Shown here in pieces: positions 40,475 to 50,465 of a stretch of 64,000 nucleotides of DNA (positions are counted from its first letter, which is position 1; every line of letters begins with the position of its first letter). The DNA comes from Saccharothrix sp. NRRL B-16348. GTDB taxonomy: Bacteria > Actinomycetota > Actinomycetes > Mycobacteriales > Pseudonocardiaceae. Under the pieces are notes generated by a model. That model worked only from the letters and a program-made list of their open reading frames with translations, was not told the DNA's origin and searched no databases. The position numbers and the translations under genes are program-made. Location: the NCBI RefSeq assembly GCF_001280085.1, contig NZ_LGED01000269.1:124001-188000 (forward strand). The letters run 5' to 3'.

Positions 40475-41755
40475 TCAAGCCGACTTCTCGCGACGCTCCC
40501 GGCGCGAGGGCTGCCGGGCCACGATCGTCGGGTTGACGTTCTCCTTCACGGTCTGCTCCGTGATGACGACCTTGGCGACGTCCGTGCGGCTCGGGATGTC
40601 GTACATCACCGGCAGCAGGACTTCCTCCATGATCGCCCGCAAGCCGCGCGCGCCCGTGCCGCGGAGGATCGCCTGGTCCGCGACCGCCTCCATCGCCGTC
40701 CGGGTGAACTCCAGTTCGACCCCGTCCATCTCGAACAGCTTCTGGTACTGCTTGACCAGCGCGTTCTTCGGCTCGGTGAGGATCCGGACCAGCGATTCCT
40801 TGTCCAGGTTCGTGACGCTCGCGACCATCGGCAACCGGCCGATGAACTCGGGGATCAGCCCGAACTTGATCAGGTCCTCGGGCATCGACTCGGCGTAGTA
40901 GTCCGCCGCGTCGACCTCGGCCTTGGTCCGCACCTCGGCGCCGAACCCGAGACCGCGCTTGCCCACCCGGTCCTGGATGATCTTGTCGAGGCCCGCGAAC
41001 GCGCCCGCCACGATGAACAGCACGTTCGTCGTGTCGATCTGGATGAACTCCTGGTGCGGGTGCTTGCGACCGCCCTGCGGTGGCACCGACGCCGTCGTCC
41101 CCTCCAGTATTTTCAGCAGCGCCTGCTGCACGCCTTCGCCGGACACATCCCGCGTGATCGACGGATTTTCACTCTTTCGAGCGATCTTGTCGACCTCGTC
41201 GATGTAGATGATGCCGGTCTCGGCGCGCTTGACGTCGTAATCAGCCGCCTGGATGAGCTTGAGGAGGATGTTCTCGACGTCCTCGCCCACGTAGCCGGCC
41301 TCGGTCAACGCCGTGGCGTCCGCGATGGCGAACGGCACGTTCAGCATCTTCGCGAGGGTCTGGGCCAGGTAGGTCTTGCCGCACCCGGTCGGCCCGAGCA
41401 TGAGGATGTTCGACTTGGCGAGTTCCACGCCGTCGTCGCGGCCCTCACGCCCGCGGTCACCGGCCTGGATGCGCTTGTAGTGGTTGTAGACCGCCACCGA
41501 GAGCGTGCGCTTGGCCTCGTTCTGGCCGATCACGTACTGGTCGAGGAACTCGTGGATCTCGGCGGGCTTGGGCAGCTCGTCGAGCTTGACGTCACCGGCC
41601 TCCGCGAGTTCTTCCTCGATGATCTCGTTGCAGAGGTCGATGCACTCATCGCAGATGTAGACACCCGGTCCGGCGATGAGTTTTTTCACCTGCTTCTGGC
41701 TCTTGCCGCAGAAAGAGCACTTCAGCAGGTCGCCGCCGTCACCGATACGTGCCAT
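40475..41755 (-). CDS. clpX: ATP-dependent Clp protease ATP-binding subunit ClpX
   Basis: A 426-residue AAA+ unfoldase. The N-terminal zinc finger has C13-x2-C16 and C35-x2-C38. Walker A is GPTGCGKT (121-128), Walker [12 protein letters not shown], and the ClpP-binding loop region is followed by the sensor-2 motif [11 protein letters not shown]. It feeds unfolded substrates into ClpP1P2. ATG 41755 starts [13 protein letters not shown], the usual start; ten extra upstream codons are ignored. It lies downstream of clpP2, with 207 bases between that probably hold its promoter. Confidence 0.98.
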   Translation of the reverse strand: MARIGDGGDLLKCSFCGKSQKQVKKLIAGPGVYICDECIDLCNEIIEEELAEAGDVKLDELPKPAEIHEFLDQYVIGQNEAKRTLSVAVYNHYKRIQAGDRGREGRDDGVELAKSNILMLGPTGCGKTYLAQTLAKMLNVPFAIADATALTEAGYVGEDVENILLKLIQAADYDVKRAETGIIYIDEVDKIARKSENPSITRDVSGEGVQQALLKILEGTTASVPPQGGRKHPHQEFIQIDTTNVLFIVAGAFAGLDKIIQDRVGKRGLGFGAEVRTKAEVDAADYYAESMPEDLIKFGLIPEFIGRLPMVASVTNLDKESLVRILTEPKNALVKQYQKLFEMDGVELEFTRTAMEAVADQAILRGTGARGLRAIMEEVLLPVMYDIPSRTDVAKVVITEQTVKENVNPTIVARQPSRRERREKSA

Positions 41756-41962
41756 GACCGCTGACCTCTGTCCCCTCCGGCGCACGACCTGGTGAGGTGC
41801 GCCTGACTGCTGATGTGGCGAGTGCCCGCTGGGTGCGGGGTCCGCCCGTTCCCCTCGACGGTACCTGTCCTACCCCGCTGTGCGGGAGGACCAGCGTGCC
41901 CCCGACACGCCTGGCTGAGCAGGACCCCTGGTCAGCTCGGCGTGTCGGGCGCCACGCCGGGA

Positions 41963-42589
41963 CTACTTCGCCGAGAGCTTCCGGTAGGGCAGGACGCTGT
42001 CGATGAGGCCGTACTCCTTGGCCTCGTCGGCGGTGAGGATCTTGTCGCGCTCGATGTCCTCGCGCACCTGCTCGGGCGAGCGGTTGGCGTGCCGCGCGAG
42101 CGTGGTCTCCAGCAGCCTGCGCACCCGCTGGATCTCGTTGGACTGGATCTCCAGGTCGGAGACCTGCCCGTAGACGCCCTCGGTGGCCGGCTGGTGGATC
42201 AGGATCCGGGCGTTCGGCAGCGCGTGCCGCTTGCCGGGGGTGCCCGCCGCGAGCAGCACGGCCGCCGCCGAGGCCGCCTGGCCCAGGCAGTAGGTCTGGA
42301 TGTCCGGGCGGACGAACTGCATGGTGTCGTAGATGGCCATCAGCGAGGTGAACGAGCCACCCGGCGAGTTGATGTACATCAGGATGTCGCGGTCGGGGTC
42401 CTCCGACTCGAGCACGAGCAGCTGGGCCATCACGTCGTTGGCCGACGCGTCGTCCACCTGCACGCCGAGGAAGATGATGCGCTCCTCGAACAGCTTGTTG
42501 TACGGGTTGGACTCCTTGATGCCGTAGCTCGTCCGCTCGACGAACGACGGGAGCACGTACCGGGACTGCGGCGCGTGGAACTGGCTCAC
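41963..42589 (-). CDS. clpP2: Clp protease proteolytic subunit ClpP2
   Basis: A 208-residue serine peptidase. Catalytic residues are S107 ([10 protein letters not shown]), H132 (ILIHQPAT) and D182 (ERDKIL). The N-terminal [19 protein letters not shown] is the ClpP2 type. In actinomycetes ClpP1 and ClpP2 form a mixed tetradecamer essential for growth in mycobacteria. GTG 42589 has AGGAGA upstream and lies 35 bases after clpP1, so both are one operon. Confidence 0.97.
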   Translation of the reverse strand: MSQFHAPQSRYVLPSFVERTSYGIKESNPYNKLFEERIIFLGVQVDDASANDVMAQLLVLESEDPDRDILMYINSPGGSFTSLMAIYDTMQFVRPDIQTYCLGQAASAAAVLLAAGTPGKRHALPNARILIHQPATEGVYGQVSDLEIQSNEIQRVRRLLETTLARHANRSPEQVREDIERDKILTADEAKEYGLIDSVLPYRKLSAK

Positions 42590-42624
42590 TTCAGGTCTCC
42601 TGGTGGCTGGTGCTCTGGTCGCGG

Positions 42625-43233
42625 TCAGTTGGTCGTGGCCTGGCTGGCGCGGGTGATCACCTTGTCCACGAAGCCGTACTCGACGGCTTCCTTGGCGGTG
42701 AACCAGCGGTCGCGGTCCGAGTCGGCGATGATGCGCTCGACCGGCTGGCCGGTGTGCTCCGCGATGAGCTCCGCCATCTCGAGCTTGGTCTTCGTGAGCA
42801 TGTCCGCCTGGATCGCGATGTCCGCCGCCGTGCCGCCGACACCGGCCGAGGGCTGGTGCATGAGGATGCGGGCGTGCGGGAGGGCGTGCCGCTTGCCGGG
42901 CGTGCCCGCCGAGAGCAGGAACTGCCCCATCGAGGCGGCCAGGCCCATCGCGTACGTCGCCACATCGGGCTCGATGAGCTGCATCGTGTCGAAGATCGCC
43001 ATGCCCGCGGTCACCGAGCCACCGGGCGAGTTGATGTAGAGCGTGATGTCCTTCTCCGGGTCCTCCGCGGCGAGGAGGAGGAGCTGGGCGGTGATCTGGT
43101 TGGCGATGCCCTCTTCGACCTGCGACCCCAGCACGATGATCCGCTCGCGGAGCAGGCGCTCGTAGACCGAGTCGTTGAGGTTCATCCCCGTGGCCGCTCG
43201 CATCTCGGGCGTCGGGAAGGAATGCTGCGTCAC
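42625..43233 (-). CDS. clpP1: Clp protease proteolytic subunit ClpP1
   Basis: A 202-residue serine peptidase paired with ClpP2. Catalytic S101 ([10 protein letters not shown]), H126 (ILMHQPSAG) and D175 (DRDRWF) are all present. It ends with RASQATTN. First gene of the clpP1-clpP2 operon, with a promoter expected in 43234-43300. I found no clear ClgR box there by eye. Divergence between the two ClpP paralogues matches the usual actinobacterial pair. Confidence 0.97.
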   Translation of the reverse strand: MTQHSFPTPEMRAATGMNLNDSVYERLLRERIIVLGSQVEEGIANQITAQLLLLAAEDPEKDITLYINSPGGSVTAGMAIFDTMQLIEPDVATYAMGLAASMGQFLLSAGTPGKRHALPHARILMHQPSAGVGGTAADIAIQADMLTKTKLEMAELIAEHTGQPVERIIADSDRDRWFTAKEAVEYGFVDKVITRASQATTN

Positions 43234-43300
43234 GTCTGCCTGCCTAACTTTGCCTACTAGCTGTGCCGAAAAGAGTCTCGTAGCAACGACCTTAACGAAG

Positions 43301-43332
43301 GCGGGCGGCGTCGACGTCCCGACACCGCCCGC
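43301..43332 (-). terminator. terminator hairpin after tig
   Basis: Arms 43301-43313 and 43320-43332 pair over 13 positions with one mismatch and a six-base loop (GCGGGCGG against CCGCCCGC at the base). It lies 15-46 bases past the tig stop codon and separates tig from the clpP1 operon. Confidence 0.6.
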
Positions 43333-43346
43333 GTTCGCTCAGGGCT

Positions 43347-44705
43347 TCACTCCGCGTTCGCGGTTTCCGGCTCCTCAGTGGACCTGGTCTCGCCGAAGAG
43401 CTCGTCCAGGTCGAGGGCGTTGCCCGCGGAATCCGTGACGGTGGCCTGGCGCACGACCGAGGCCAGCGCCTTGCCGCGGCGCACGTCGGCGAAGATCGCG
43501 CCCAGCTGGCCCGACTGCTGGGCCCGCTTGACGTACTCGTCCGGGCTGATGCCGAACCGCTGCGCCTGGTAGATGATCCGCTCGGTCAGCTCGGCGTCGG
43601 TGACGTTGAGCTGCTCGGCGTCGGCGATGGCGTCCAGCACGAGCTGGGTCTTGACCGCCTGCTGGGAGGCCTCCAGGACCTCGGCGTCGAACTGCTCCTT
43701 GGTCTGGCCCTGCTCGGCCAGCCAGTCGGCGAAGCGCGCCTCGTCGTGGTCGAGGGCGTGGATGGCGTCGTGCGCCCGCGCCTCGACCTCGCCCTGGACG
43801 ACGGCCTCGGGCAGCGGCACCTCGACGCTGGACAGCAGCGCCTCCAGCACCTTGTCCCGGGCCTGGACGCCCTGCTGCATCTTCTTGACGCGGCCCAGGC
43901 GGGTGCGCAGGTCGGCCTTCAGCTCCTCCAGCGTGTCGAACTCGCTGGCCAGCTGGGCGAACTCGTCGTCCAGCTCGGGGAGCTGGCGCTCCTTGACGGA
44001 GTTCAGCACCACGGTGACCTCGGCGTCGCGGCCGGCGTGGTCACCGGCGACCAGCGTCGTGGTGAAGTTCGTGGACTCGCCCTCGGAGGCGCCGACCAGG
44101 GCGTCGTCGATGCCCTCCACGAGCTGGCCGGAGCCGATCTCGTAGGACAGGCCGGCGGTCTTGGCCTCCTCGACCTCCTCGCCGTCCACGGTCGCGGACA
44201 GGTCGACCACGACGAAGTCGCCGGTCTGGGCCGGGCGCTTGACGCCGGTCAGGGTCGCGAAGCGGGCGCGCAGCTCGTCGAGCTGGGTGTCCACGTCCTC
44301 GTCGGTGACCTCCTGGTCGTCGACGCTGACGGTCAGCTCGCCGAACGCCGGGACGGTGATCTCGGGGCGGACGTCGACCTCGGCGGTGAACGCCAGGGAC
44401 TCGCCGTCCTCGATCTTGGTCACCTCGAAGTCGGGGCGGCCGAGGGTGCGCAGCTCACCGGAGTTGACGGCCTCCAGGTACTTGGCCGGGATGGCCTCCT
44501 GGACGACCTCGTCCAGCACGGGCGCGCGGCCGATGCGGCTCTCCAGGACTCGGGCGGGGGCCTTGCCGGGGCGGAAGCCGGGGATGCGGACCTGCTTGGC
44601 CAGCTTGCGGTACGCGCGGTCGAAGTCCGACTTGAGCTCGTCGAACGGCACCTCGACGTTGATCCGGACCCGCGTCGGGCTCAGGTGCTCGACGGTGCTC
44701 TTCAA
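43347..44705 (-). CDS. tig: trigger factor (ribosome-associated chaperone, PPIase)
   Basis: A 452-residue three-domain chaperone. The N-terminal ribosome-binding motif is [10 protein letters not shown] (about residues 42-51). A FKBP-type PPIase domain follows ([18 protein letters not shown]), and the helical chaperone domain forms the C-terminal half, ending in an acidic tail. It binds nascent chains at the ribosome exit. The TTG start at 44705 has GAGGAGA upstream. It is the normal neighbour of clpP1 in actinomycetes. Confidence 0.97.
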   Translation of the reverse strand: MKSTVEHLSPTRVRINVEVPFDELKSDFDRAYRKLAKQVRIPGFRPGKAPARVLESRIGRAPVLDEVVQEAIPAKYLEAVNSGELRTLGRPDFEVTKIEDGESLAFTAEVDVRPEITVPAFGELTVSVDDQEVTDEDVDTQLDELRARFATLTGVKRPAQTGDFVVVDLSATVDGEEVEEAKTAGLSYEIGSGQLVEGIDDALVGASEGESTNFTTTLVAGDHAGRDAEVTVVLNSVKERQLPELDDEFAQLASEFDTLEELKADLRTRLGRVKKMQQGVQARDKVLEALLSSVEVPLPEAVVQGEVEARAHDAIHALDHDEARFADWLAEQGQTKEQFDAEVLEASQQAVKTQLVLDAIADAEQLNVTDAELTERIIYQAQRFGISPDEYVKRAQQSGQLGAIFADVRRGKALASVVRQATVTDSAGNALDLDELFGETRSTEEPETANAE

Positions 44706-45885
44706 CGTGGTCTCCTCGTAACGGGCATGACGTGCGGAACACCCCGGTGAACGCGTCTGGGCGCGCCGGGATTCCGCCTGAGTCTAGGCGGTCGGCCGAC
44801 CCGGTGGCGCTAGCACCCCGGGTCGAGGCGCCGCAACCGGCCGCGACCGGCCGCGGCGGGGCCACCGGGCCATTGGTCGAGGCAATACCTACTAGCGGGC
44901 AATCCCTTTGCGGAGATGCCTTCGGAATTCGTGGGTATCGGTGGAATTCCGCCCGTTCGGACGACCCTCGGTGCCGTCGTGCGGGCAGTCCCCGACGCCC
45001 GACTGGACCGTCCGCCAGGCGCGGTGAAAATCACAACGGTGGTTCTTAACTCCACCTTCGCGCGCGCCGGACCGCGCCCGACCCGCCACCGTCCCAGCCG
45101 GATCCCCCGCCGGCACGCCGTGCGGACGTGACAACGACTGCGAGACCGCATTTTCGCGGTCTCGCCAGAGGTGGATCGGCCGCACCTATGCGGCCCATCG
45201 GTCGATGGACAGGCTGATCCGTTAGGCCATTCGAGTGGCACTGGGAGCCGTGAGCACGGCTGAGCGCGTCAGCACCGAGCGTGGCCACCACGGAGTCGTG
45301 TAACACGTATGTCGTAGGGCCGACTAACAGTCGGCAACCGCCTGCGAGGGGAGGTTCGCCAGAACGAGTGAATTGAGGCCGTTTGGAGTAGTGCTCGGCA
45401 GAAAACTTTCACTTGTCGAGATGACTCCAACCGCCGTAGTCCATTAGTGTGGGTTTCAGGTAGCGTGACGCCCGGATCCGCACGTTGGACCAGCAATAAT
45501 TCACGTTGCCGGACGTTCTGGGGGGTCAGCAGCGGACGCAACCGGCAACCGGGACCGACAGGAACGAGCGAGACAATGTCATCGAGCTCTTTAACCACCT
45601 ATCAGACAAGGTGCCGATGACCCGATGAGATCCATTCCGCCGCTGCCGAACACTAACTCACGCCCGCTGCTGGGCGCCGGCTGTCACTTCGGGGTCCGAC
45701 GGACCCCGGGGTCGCCTTCCGGCCACCGCGTACCACCCCTCGCGGTAGCGCGGCGATGTTGATCGACCTCAGGCCACGCGCACGCAGAAGCGCAGCCAGG
45801 TCAACTGCCGCTACGCAAAGAGATCACGATGCCGTCCCGCACCGGCCTCATCGTGGACCACGTACACGCACCGTTGGGGAGCTCC
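44706..45885. other. 1.2-kb gene-free region with hairpins
   Basis: No reading frame here has a protein-like pattern on either strand; short open frames are Arg/Gly/Pro-rich shadows. Three clear inverted repeats are present. GCGAGACCGC/GCGGTCTCGC with loop ATTTTC is at 45140-45165. GCCGACT-AAC-AGTCGGC is at 45319-45335. CGGGGTCC-type is at 45690-45708. From about 45300 to 45650 base composition looks less GC-rich than the flanks. It holds the promoters of tig and the LysR gene and possibly an untranslated RNA. Confidence 0.45.
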
Positions 45886-46791
45886 ATGGAGACGCGTCAG
45901 CTTTTGGCGTTCACAACTGTGGTTCAAACGGGCAGTTTCACCAAGGCAGCCGCCACGCTGAATTGCTCGCAACCCACTATAACCACTCGGATCAAGGCGC
46001 TCGAAGAGACCCTCGGCGTGCCGCTGTTCCGACGGCTTCCGCGCGGCATCCAGATGACCTCTGCCGGTGTCGAGCTATTGCCGTTCGCTCGGAACATCAT
46101 CACCCTGACCGACAAAGCCAGAAAAGCGATCACGATGAACGGCGAGCCGCACGGCAAGCTGGTCATCGGCAGCGCACAGAGTCTGACCGACTACCGTCTG
46201 TTACCACTGATCGAGTACATGTGCTGGCGCTACCCGAGCGTCCAGATCTCACTCCACTCGCGGAACACCCAGGCCAACCTGACCTCGGTGCGTGAGGGGC
46301 GGCTCGACTGCACCTTCTTCATCGGCTCCGTCGAGCCCCGCGAGGGGTTGGAGACGACGGTGCTGTGCCCGGAGCCGTTGGTCATGGTCGCCGGTCCCAC
46401 CCACGCCTTGACCAGGCGTTCGGTGATCACCGAGGACGAGCTGCGCGGGAGCACGCTCATCCGGGCCGAGAACGGCGCCAGTTACTACGAGCAGTTCGAG
46501 CAGGCGTTGGGCCTGCAGGAAGCCGAGTCGAAGTCGCCGGTGCTGGCGCTCGACTCGATCGACGCCGCCAAGCGGGCGGTCGCCTCGGGTCTGGGGATCT
46601 CACTTGTCCCCGAGGTGACGGTCGCCGCGGAGTTGGCCGACGGCAGGCTCCGCCGACTGCCCTGGGTCCCGCCGTTCCGGGTGTACACCCAGTTCGCGTG
46701 GCGCCAGGACAACTCCACCAACCCGTCGGTGACGGCGCTGGTGTCGGCGGCGGCGCAGGTGGTCAGCGAGCAGGTGGCGACTCCGGCATGA
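45886..46791 (+). CDS. LysR family transcriptional regulator
   Basis: A 301-residue regulator. The N-terminal winged helix is METRQLLAFTTVVQTGSFTKAAATLNCSQPTITTRIKALEETLG, with the typical FRRLPRGIQMTSAG wing. A periplasmic-binding-like effector domain follows (LVIGSAQSLTDYRLLPLI). Its target is unknown; LysR genes usually lie beside their targets, but here the left side is gene-free and the right neighbour is a small hypothetical gene. ATG 45886 has GGGGAG six bases upstream, preferred over an in-frame ATG at 45829. Confidence 0.9.
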   Translation: METRQLLAFTTVVQTGSFTKAAATLNCSQPTITTRIKALEETLGVPLFRRLPRGIQMTSAGVELLPFARNIITLTDKARKAITMNGEPHGKLVIGSAQSLTDYRLLPLIEYMCWRYPSVQISLHSRNTQANLTSVREGRLDCTFFIGSVEPREGLETTVLCPEPLVMVAGPTHALTRRSVITEDELRGSTLIRAENGASYYEQFEQALGLQEAESKSPVLALDSIDAAKRAVASGLGISLVPEVTVAAELADGRLRRLPWVPPFRVYTQFAWRQDNSTNPSVTALVSAAAQVVSEQVATPA

Positions 46792-46800
46792 CACTGGGGA

Positions 46801-46840
46801 GCCGTTCTTGAGCACTGGGCGCGGTGTGCTCAAGAACGGC
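46801..46840. terminator. strong hairpin after the LysR gene
   Basis: A perfect 15-bp stem (GCCGTTCTTGAGCAC and its complement) with a ten-base loop starts ten bases after the LysR stop codon. It is the longest perfect stem seen outside the mobile elements. Confidence 0.75.
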
Positions 46841-46878
46841 CCGCGTTTCGCGGGACGAGTGCCGGGTAGCACGGACAC

Positions 46879-47130
46879 ATGACCGTCAAGGCGAGTGACC
46901 TGCGAGAGCTGCTGACGTCCGACCTGCCGGACCCCACCCTGGTCCTGGTCGAGGGCCGACTGGCCGTCGTCCCGGTGGACGACCTGGACACCGACCGCTT
47001 CCGCGGCGCCCTGCTGCTGCTCTCCAGAACCGAACTGCTGGCCCGGGGCGTCGACGAGACTTCACCGGACGACGCCCTGGAACGCCAAGCGGCCACGATC
47101 TCCACCGCCGTCAACGAACTGGGCGCCTGA
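46879..47130 (+). CDS. small conserved-looking hypothetical protein
   Basis: An 83-residue acidic protein (TVKASDLRELLTSDLPDPTLVLVEGRL and following) with alternating hydrophobic beta-like segments and a helical C-terminus. No family is recognised. Codon use is normal for the genome and the ATG at 46879 follows a hairpin terminator, so it is probably transcribed alone. It sits just upstream of the tRNA pair. Confidence 0.55.
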   Translation: MTVKASDLRELLTSDLPDPTLVLVEGRLAVVPVDDLDTDRFRGALLLLSRTELLARGVDETSPDDALERQAATISTAVNELGA

Positions 47131-47192
47131 CCCGTGGGCCGGTGATCCGAAGGAAGAGCCCTGACCAACCAGAAGGCCGGCCAGGGCAACCG

Positions 47193-47266
47193 TCGGGGCG
47201 ACAGGATTTGAACCTGCGACCCCCCGCTCCCAAAGCGGGTGCGCTACCAAACTGCGCCACGCCCCG
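47193..47266 (-). tRNA. tRNA-Pro (anticodon TGG)
   Basis: On the minus strand the cloverleaf is complete. It has a 7-bp acceptor CGGGGCG/CGCCCCG, D-stem GCGC, anticodon stem CCCGC/GCGGG with loop TTTGGGA (anticodon TGG) and T-arm with TTCAAAT. CCA is not encoded. Confidence 0.95.
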
Positions 47267-47327
47267 GTCCACCCCAGCCTATCGCGACCAGCTAAGCTGA
47301 CCACGCGCCCACCCCGGTAGGCGCAAC

Positions 47328-47398
47328 GCGGGTGTAGCTCAATGGTAGAGCCCCAGCCTTCCAAGCTGGTCATGCGGGTTCGATTCCCGTCACCCGCT
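47328..47398 (+). tRNA. tRNA-Gly (anticodon TCC), AICE integration site
   Basis: Complete 71-base cloverleaf. It has acceptor GCGGGTG/CACCCGC, D-stem GCTC/GAGC, anticodon loop CTTCCAA (TCC) and T-arm TTCGATT. Its 3' part from 47357 is the left copy of the 47-bp direct repeat at the AICE ends, so the gene stayed intact after integration. The integrase stop codon lies inside it on the other strand. Confidence 0.95.
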
Positions 47399-47403
47399 CC
47401 AGC
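47357..47403. repeat. attL core (47-bp direct repeat, left copy)
   Basis: Identical over 47 bases to 58530-58576. It begins CCTTCCAAGCTGG in the tRNA-Gly anticodon arm and runs five bases past the end of the tRNA gene. Confidence 0.93.
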
Positions 47404-48626
47404 CTCTTCTCGCTGGTAGAGCCCTTACGGACCGTCCCACGTGGACGGTCTTTTGCTTTCTGCGGATCTTCCGTGCCCCTCGCGTGCCCCTTCCCTCCTC
47501 CCGTGCCCTTGGTCGCGCTCACCATCGCGTCGATCCCAGCCGCGATGCTCCGGCCCCGCTCCTCCCTCGCGTGGAGGTAGATCAGGGCGGCACGGGTGGA
47601 GCTGTGGCCCATCCGATCCATGAGTTCGCGGAGCGTCGCCCCGGTCTCCGCCGCCAGCGTGTTGCCCGTGTGCCGGAGGTCGTGCAGGTGGACGTCCGGC
47701 ATTCCCGCAGCCTTCCTCGCCCGGTCCCAGATGTGCCAGAAGTTGTTCCGCTTCGGCCGCCCGCCCTTCGGCCCGACGAACACCCAGGCGTCTCCGTCGC
47801 CGTCCACGAACTGACTGAGGTGTGCCTCGATCTCCTCGCCGAGGAACGGCGGCAGCGTGACCGGCCGCTTGCTCTTGGCCTTGGGGTCGTCCTCGAACAG
47901 CGGCCCGGAGTCCGGTTGCACGGTCTGCCGCTCGACCTGGACCACGCAGAACGTGCGATCACCGTCATGGACGACCGAGAAGTCGCGCCGCTTGAGACCC
48001 ACCATCTCGGCGAACCGCAGGCTGCCGAACGTCGCCAGCAACACCATCAGGCGATACCGCTCCTCGATGGCGTCAGCAGCCTTGAACACTTGCTGGAGGC
48101 TTGCCGTAGGCCGCTCCGGACTCCGCTCCTGGCCGCCGCCCTTGATCGTGCACGGGTTGTGCTTGAGGAGCCGTTCCTCGGGTGCCGCCGCTGTGTTGAG
48201 CACCGCCCGCAGGAACCGGTACGCCTTGGCGACGGTCACCTCACCCACGCCGTCGTCCTGCATCTCCTTCCGCCACCGCCGCACCCGCGACGGAGTGAGA
48301 TCGGCGAGCATCACGTCACCGATCCTCGGACCGACGTGGTTGCGGAGCAGGCCGTCGTACAGCTCGACCGTCCGCACCGCCAGGTCCCGCTCCTTGATCC
48401 ACGCCTCTGCGTAGACCCGAAGTTTGATCTTGCCCGCGTCCGGGTTCGTCCAGTCGTCGCGCGAAATGTCCGTTTCCACGGCGGCAAGCCACCGGTCGGC
48501 GTCCTTCTCGCGTTCGAACGTCATCGGCGCGGTGTGCTGCCTGTCGTCCGGCCCCTGGTACCGCGCCTGCCACCGCCCCGAGGGCAGTTGGCGAACCCGC
48601 CCGAACCTCCGCCGCTTGTCGCTCAC
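47370..48626 (-). CDS. int: AICE tyrosine recombinase (integrase)
   Basis: A 418-residue phage-type integrase. The SAM-like core-binding domain is at about 65-165 and the catalytic domain follows. Catalytic residues R204 (GSLRFAEMVG), H315-x2-R318 (LHDLRHTGNT), H341 and Y350 (AALIYLHA) are all visible. It recombines attP with the tRNA-Gly attB. Its last codons (ERVTGIEPA) are encoded by the att core itself, so the same C-terminus is made in both integrated and circular forms. It overlaps the excisionase gene by four bases. Confidence 0.95.
   Translation of the reverse strand: MSDKRRRFGRVRQLPSGRWQARYQGPDDRQHTAPMTFEREKDADRWLAAVETDISRDDWTNPDAGKIKLRVYAEAWIKERDLAVRTVELYDGLLRNHVGPRIGDVMLADLTPSRVRRWRKEMQDDGVGEVTVAKAYRFLRAVLNTAAAPEERLLKHNPCTIKGGGQERSPERPTASLQQVFKAADAIEERYRLMVLLATFGSLRFAEMVGLKRRDFSVVHDGDRTFCVVQVERQTVQPDSGPLFEDDPKAKSKRPVTLPPFLGEEIEAHLSQFVDGDGDAWVFVGPKGGRPKRNNFWHIWDRARKAAGMPDVHLHDLRHTGNTLAAETGATLRELMDRMGHSSTRAALIYLHAREERGRSIAAGIDAMVSATKGTGGGKGHARGTEDPQKAKDRPRGTVRKGSTSEKRLERVTGIEPA
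47430..47454 (+). terminator. rho-independent terminator just inside the element
   Basis: GACCGTCC-CACGT-GGACGGTC (47430-47450) is a perfect 8-bp hairpin followed by TTTT and more T residues. It is 31 bases past the tRNA-Gly gene and inside the element, within the int 3' coding region on the other strand. It would end tRNA transcription. Confidence 0.75.
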
Positions 48627-48844
48627 GACGCCCTCCGCAGGTGTTGCCGAACGGCAGCCGGGTCGAACGCCTCCACCCGACCGGCCTCGATGAAGGCATC
48701 GAGGTCAGCCCGCTTGAACCTGATCAACCGTCCAAGCCGGTGGAACGGGATGCGCCGCTCCGCGATCAACCGGCGGACGAACCGCTCCGTCGTGCTCATG
48801 TACTCGGCCGCTTCGGGCACGCTGAAGTGCTCTTTCTCGTGCAT
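48623..48844 (-). CDS. xis: excisionase / helix-turn-helix protein
   Basis: A 73-residue MerR-like winged HTH of the excisionase type: SVPEAAEYMSTTERFVRRLIAERRIPFHRLGRLIRFKRADLDAFI. It bends DNA at the att arms and favours excision by the integrase. ATG 48844 has GGGGG eight bases upstream. It overlaps int by four bases and is 16 bases from the Rep gene, one transcript. Confidence 0.93.
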   Translation of the reverse strand: MHEKEHFSVPEAAEYMSTTERFVRRLIAERRIPFHRLGRLIRFKRADLDAFIEAGRVEAFDPAAVRQHLRRAS

Positions 48845-48860
48845 CGGTGATCCCCCCAGA

Positions 48861-50465
48861 TCAGGCCGCTTGGTCAGTTGCCGAACTCTCTTGCCCACCG
48901 GCTGACGCAAGCAGCGCCGCCGTGTACTCCGCCTTCCACCGCCGCCGCTCCGCGACCGCCCGCAGCAGCAGGTGAGGTCTCGGCGGCACGTTCGGGTCAC
49001 CGGGCTGGACGTTGTTCCACACGACCCGAGTCGGCTGGTCGTCCTGCTTGATCCCGACGTCGGCCAAGAGCTGCCGAACAAACTTCACCCGGTCATGCTT
49101 GTGGTCGGCGAGCGACTTGCCCGACCACTTCCGCGACACCAGCACCCGCCGACCGGCGACGCCGAGGGTTGAGCGCTTGTGTGCCTTGCCCTTGCACTTG
49201 CCCGGCTCCATCGACGGCCGAGCCCCACGAGGCTGGACGCCGTAGAGCAGCCAGACCGGGCACTGCGGCGAGCAAGGGGTAACGGCCAGCTCCGCGCAGA
49301 GCCGTTCGGCGTGGTCCTCCTGGCGGCTGGTCCGGGCGTCGAAGCACTCTCCGATGCTCTTGGTCAGGTACTTCGTCAGGTAGCCGATGTGCCGCCCGGC
49401 CTCCTCCGTGCCGCCGAGGATGCCCTTGGAGTGCACCTGCACCCCGAACCGCGCCACGTGCGCTGGACGCTCCACCTGGTCGAGAGCTTCCTCCCACGTC
49501 GGCAGAGGTTCACGGGTGATCGGGTCAACGAACCCTTTCGCCCGCGAGTCCCACACCGGCCGGTTGTCGCCGCTGTACTTGATCTCATCGTGGTTGGGCC
49601 ACCACACCTGGTGGTAGGTGGCCTCAGCGACCGCCCGCAGCTCCGCCCGCGAGATCGAACCCCGGATCGCAGCGTGCCAGTGCGGCGCCAGCCGCCGCTG
49701 AGGCTCGACGGTCGAGAAGTACTGCACGTCCCAGCCGACGCACCGCCGGAGGTTCTGCACGAACCGGTCAAGCAGGGCCGCGAAGTGCACCGCGTCCCGA
49801 GCAGCACGCCGGTAGTCGTACCGGGCCGGGTCAACAGGGGTGCCGTCCGAGCGCACCTTGCCGTAGCTGTCCAGCGTCAACGTGAGGAACGTCGAGGGCT
49901 GGTACTTGCCGCCGAACACCCGTCCGACCGTGCGCTTGACGACCGGCCGCCGAGGCAGGTTCGGTGCATCCTGCCGCCGCCTGGTCGACCGCTTCCGCAC
50001 CGCCCGAGGCCGGACCTCCAGAGCCGGGAGTTTCCCGCGGACTCCGAGCTGCCGCAGCTCCTCATCAACCCCGGCGACCTCCTCCCGCACCTCCTCCGCG
50101 CCGATCTCGTCGCCCTCCTCGACCGCCACCCGGTACGCCTTGACCAGGTCGGCCCGGAAGGCCGCCAACGCCCGCTGGTCGTCGGTGGGCGGGTTCGGGG
50201 TGAAGTCGGGTTCCTCAATCAGGTGCCACCCCTCGCGGCACTGCGCCATCCGCAACCGCCGGTTCTTCTCCGCGCACGTCGGGCACACGCTCGCCACGGT
50301 CGAGCCGCACGGCACGGGCACGATGTCCACCCGCCCGGTGTCCAGGTCGACCCGCTCCTTGGCCAGTGGCCGGACACACACCCCGTGCTCCTCAGCAACC
50401 GCCCGAGCTACGTCCAGCGCCGCCGGCTGCTTCATCCGATCCGCACGGGTCAGGTACTCGCTCAC
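48861..50465 (-). CDS. repSA: RepSA-like rolling-circle replication initiator
   Basis: A 534-residue initiator of the pSAM2 RepSA family. A cysteine-rich segment (VPCGS, VCPTCAEKN) near residues 52-66 precedes the catalytic region. It has FLTLTLDSYG, the metal-binding H262-x-H264 (APHWHAAI) and a tyrosine-containing helix HIGYLTKYLTK. It nicks the origin so the excised circle can replicate. It overlaps the transfer gene by four bases (ATGA). Full length for AICE Rep proteins. Confidence 0.92.
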   Translation of the reverse strand: MSEYLTRADRMKQPAALDVARAVAEEHGVCVRPLAKERVDLDTGRVDIVPVPCGSTVASVCPTCAEKNRRLRMAQCREGWHLIEEPDFTPNPPTDDQRALAAFRADLVKAYRVAVEEGDEIGAEEVREEVAGVDEELRQLGVRGKLPALEVRPRAVRKRSTRRRQDAPNLPRRPVVKRTVGRVFGGKYQPSTFLTLTLDSYGKVRSDGTPVDPARYDYRRAARDAVHFAALLDRFVQNLRRCVGWDVQYFSTVEPQRRLAPHWHAAIRGSISRAELRAVAEATYHQVWWPNHDEIKYSGDNRPVWDSRAKGFVDPITREPLPTWEEALDQVERPAHVARFGVQVHSKGILGGTEEAGRHIGYLTKYLTKSIGECFDARTSRQEDHAERLCAELAVTPCSPQCPVWLLYGVQPRGARPSMEPGKCKGKAHKRSTLGVAGRRVLVSRKWSGKSLADHKHDRVKFVRQLLADVGIKQDDQPTRVVWNNVQPGDPNVPPRPHLLLRAVAERRRWKAEYTAALLASAGGQESSATDQAA

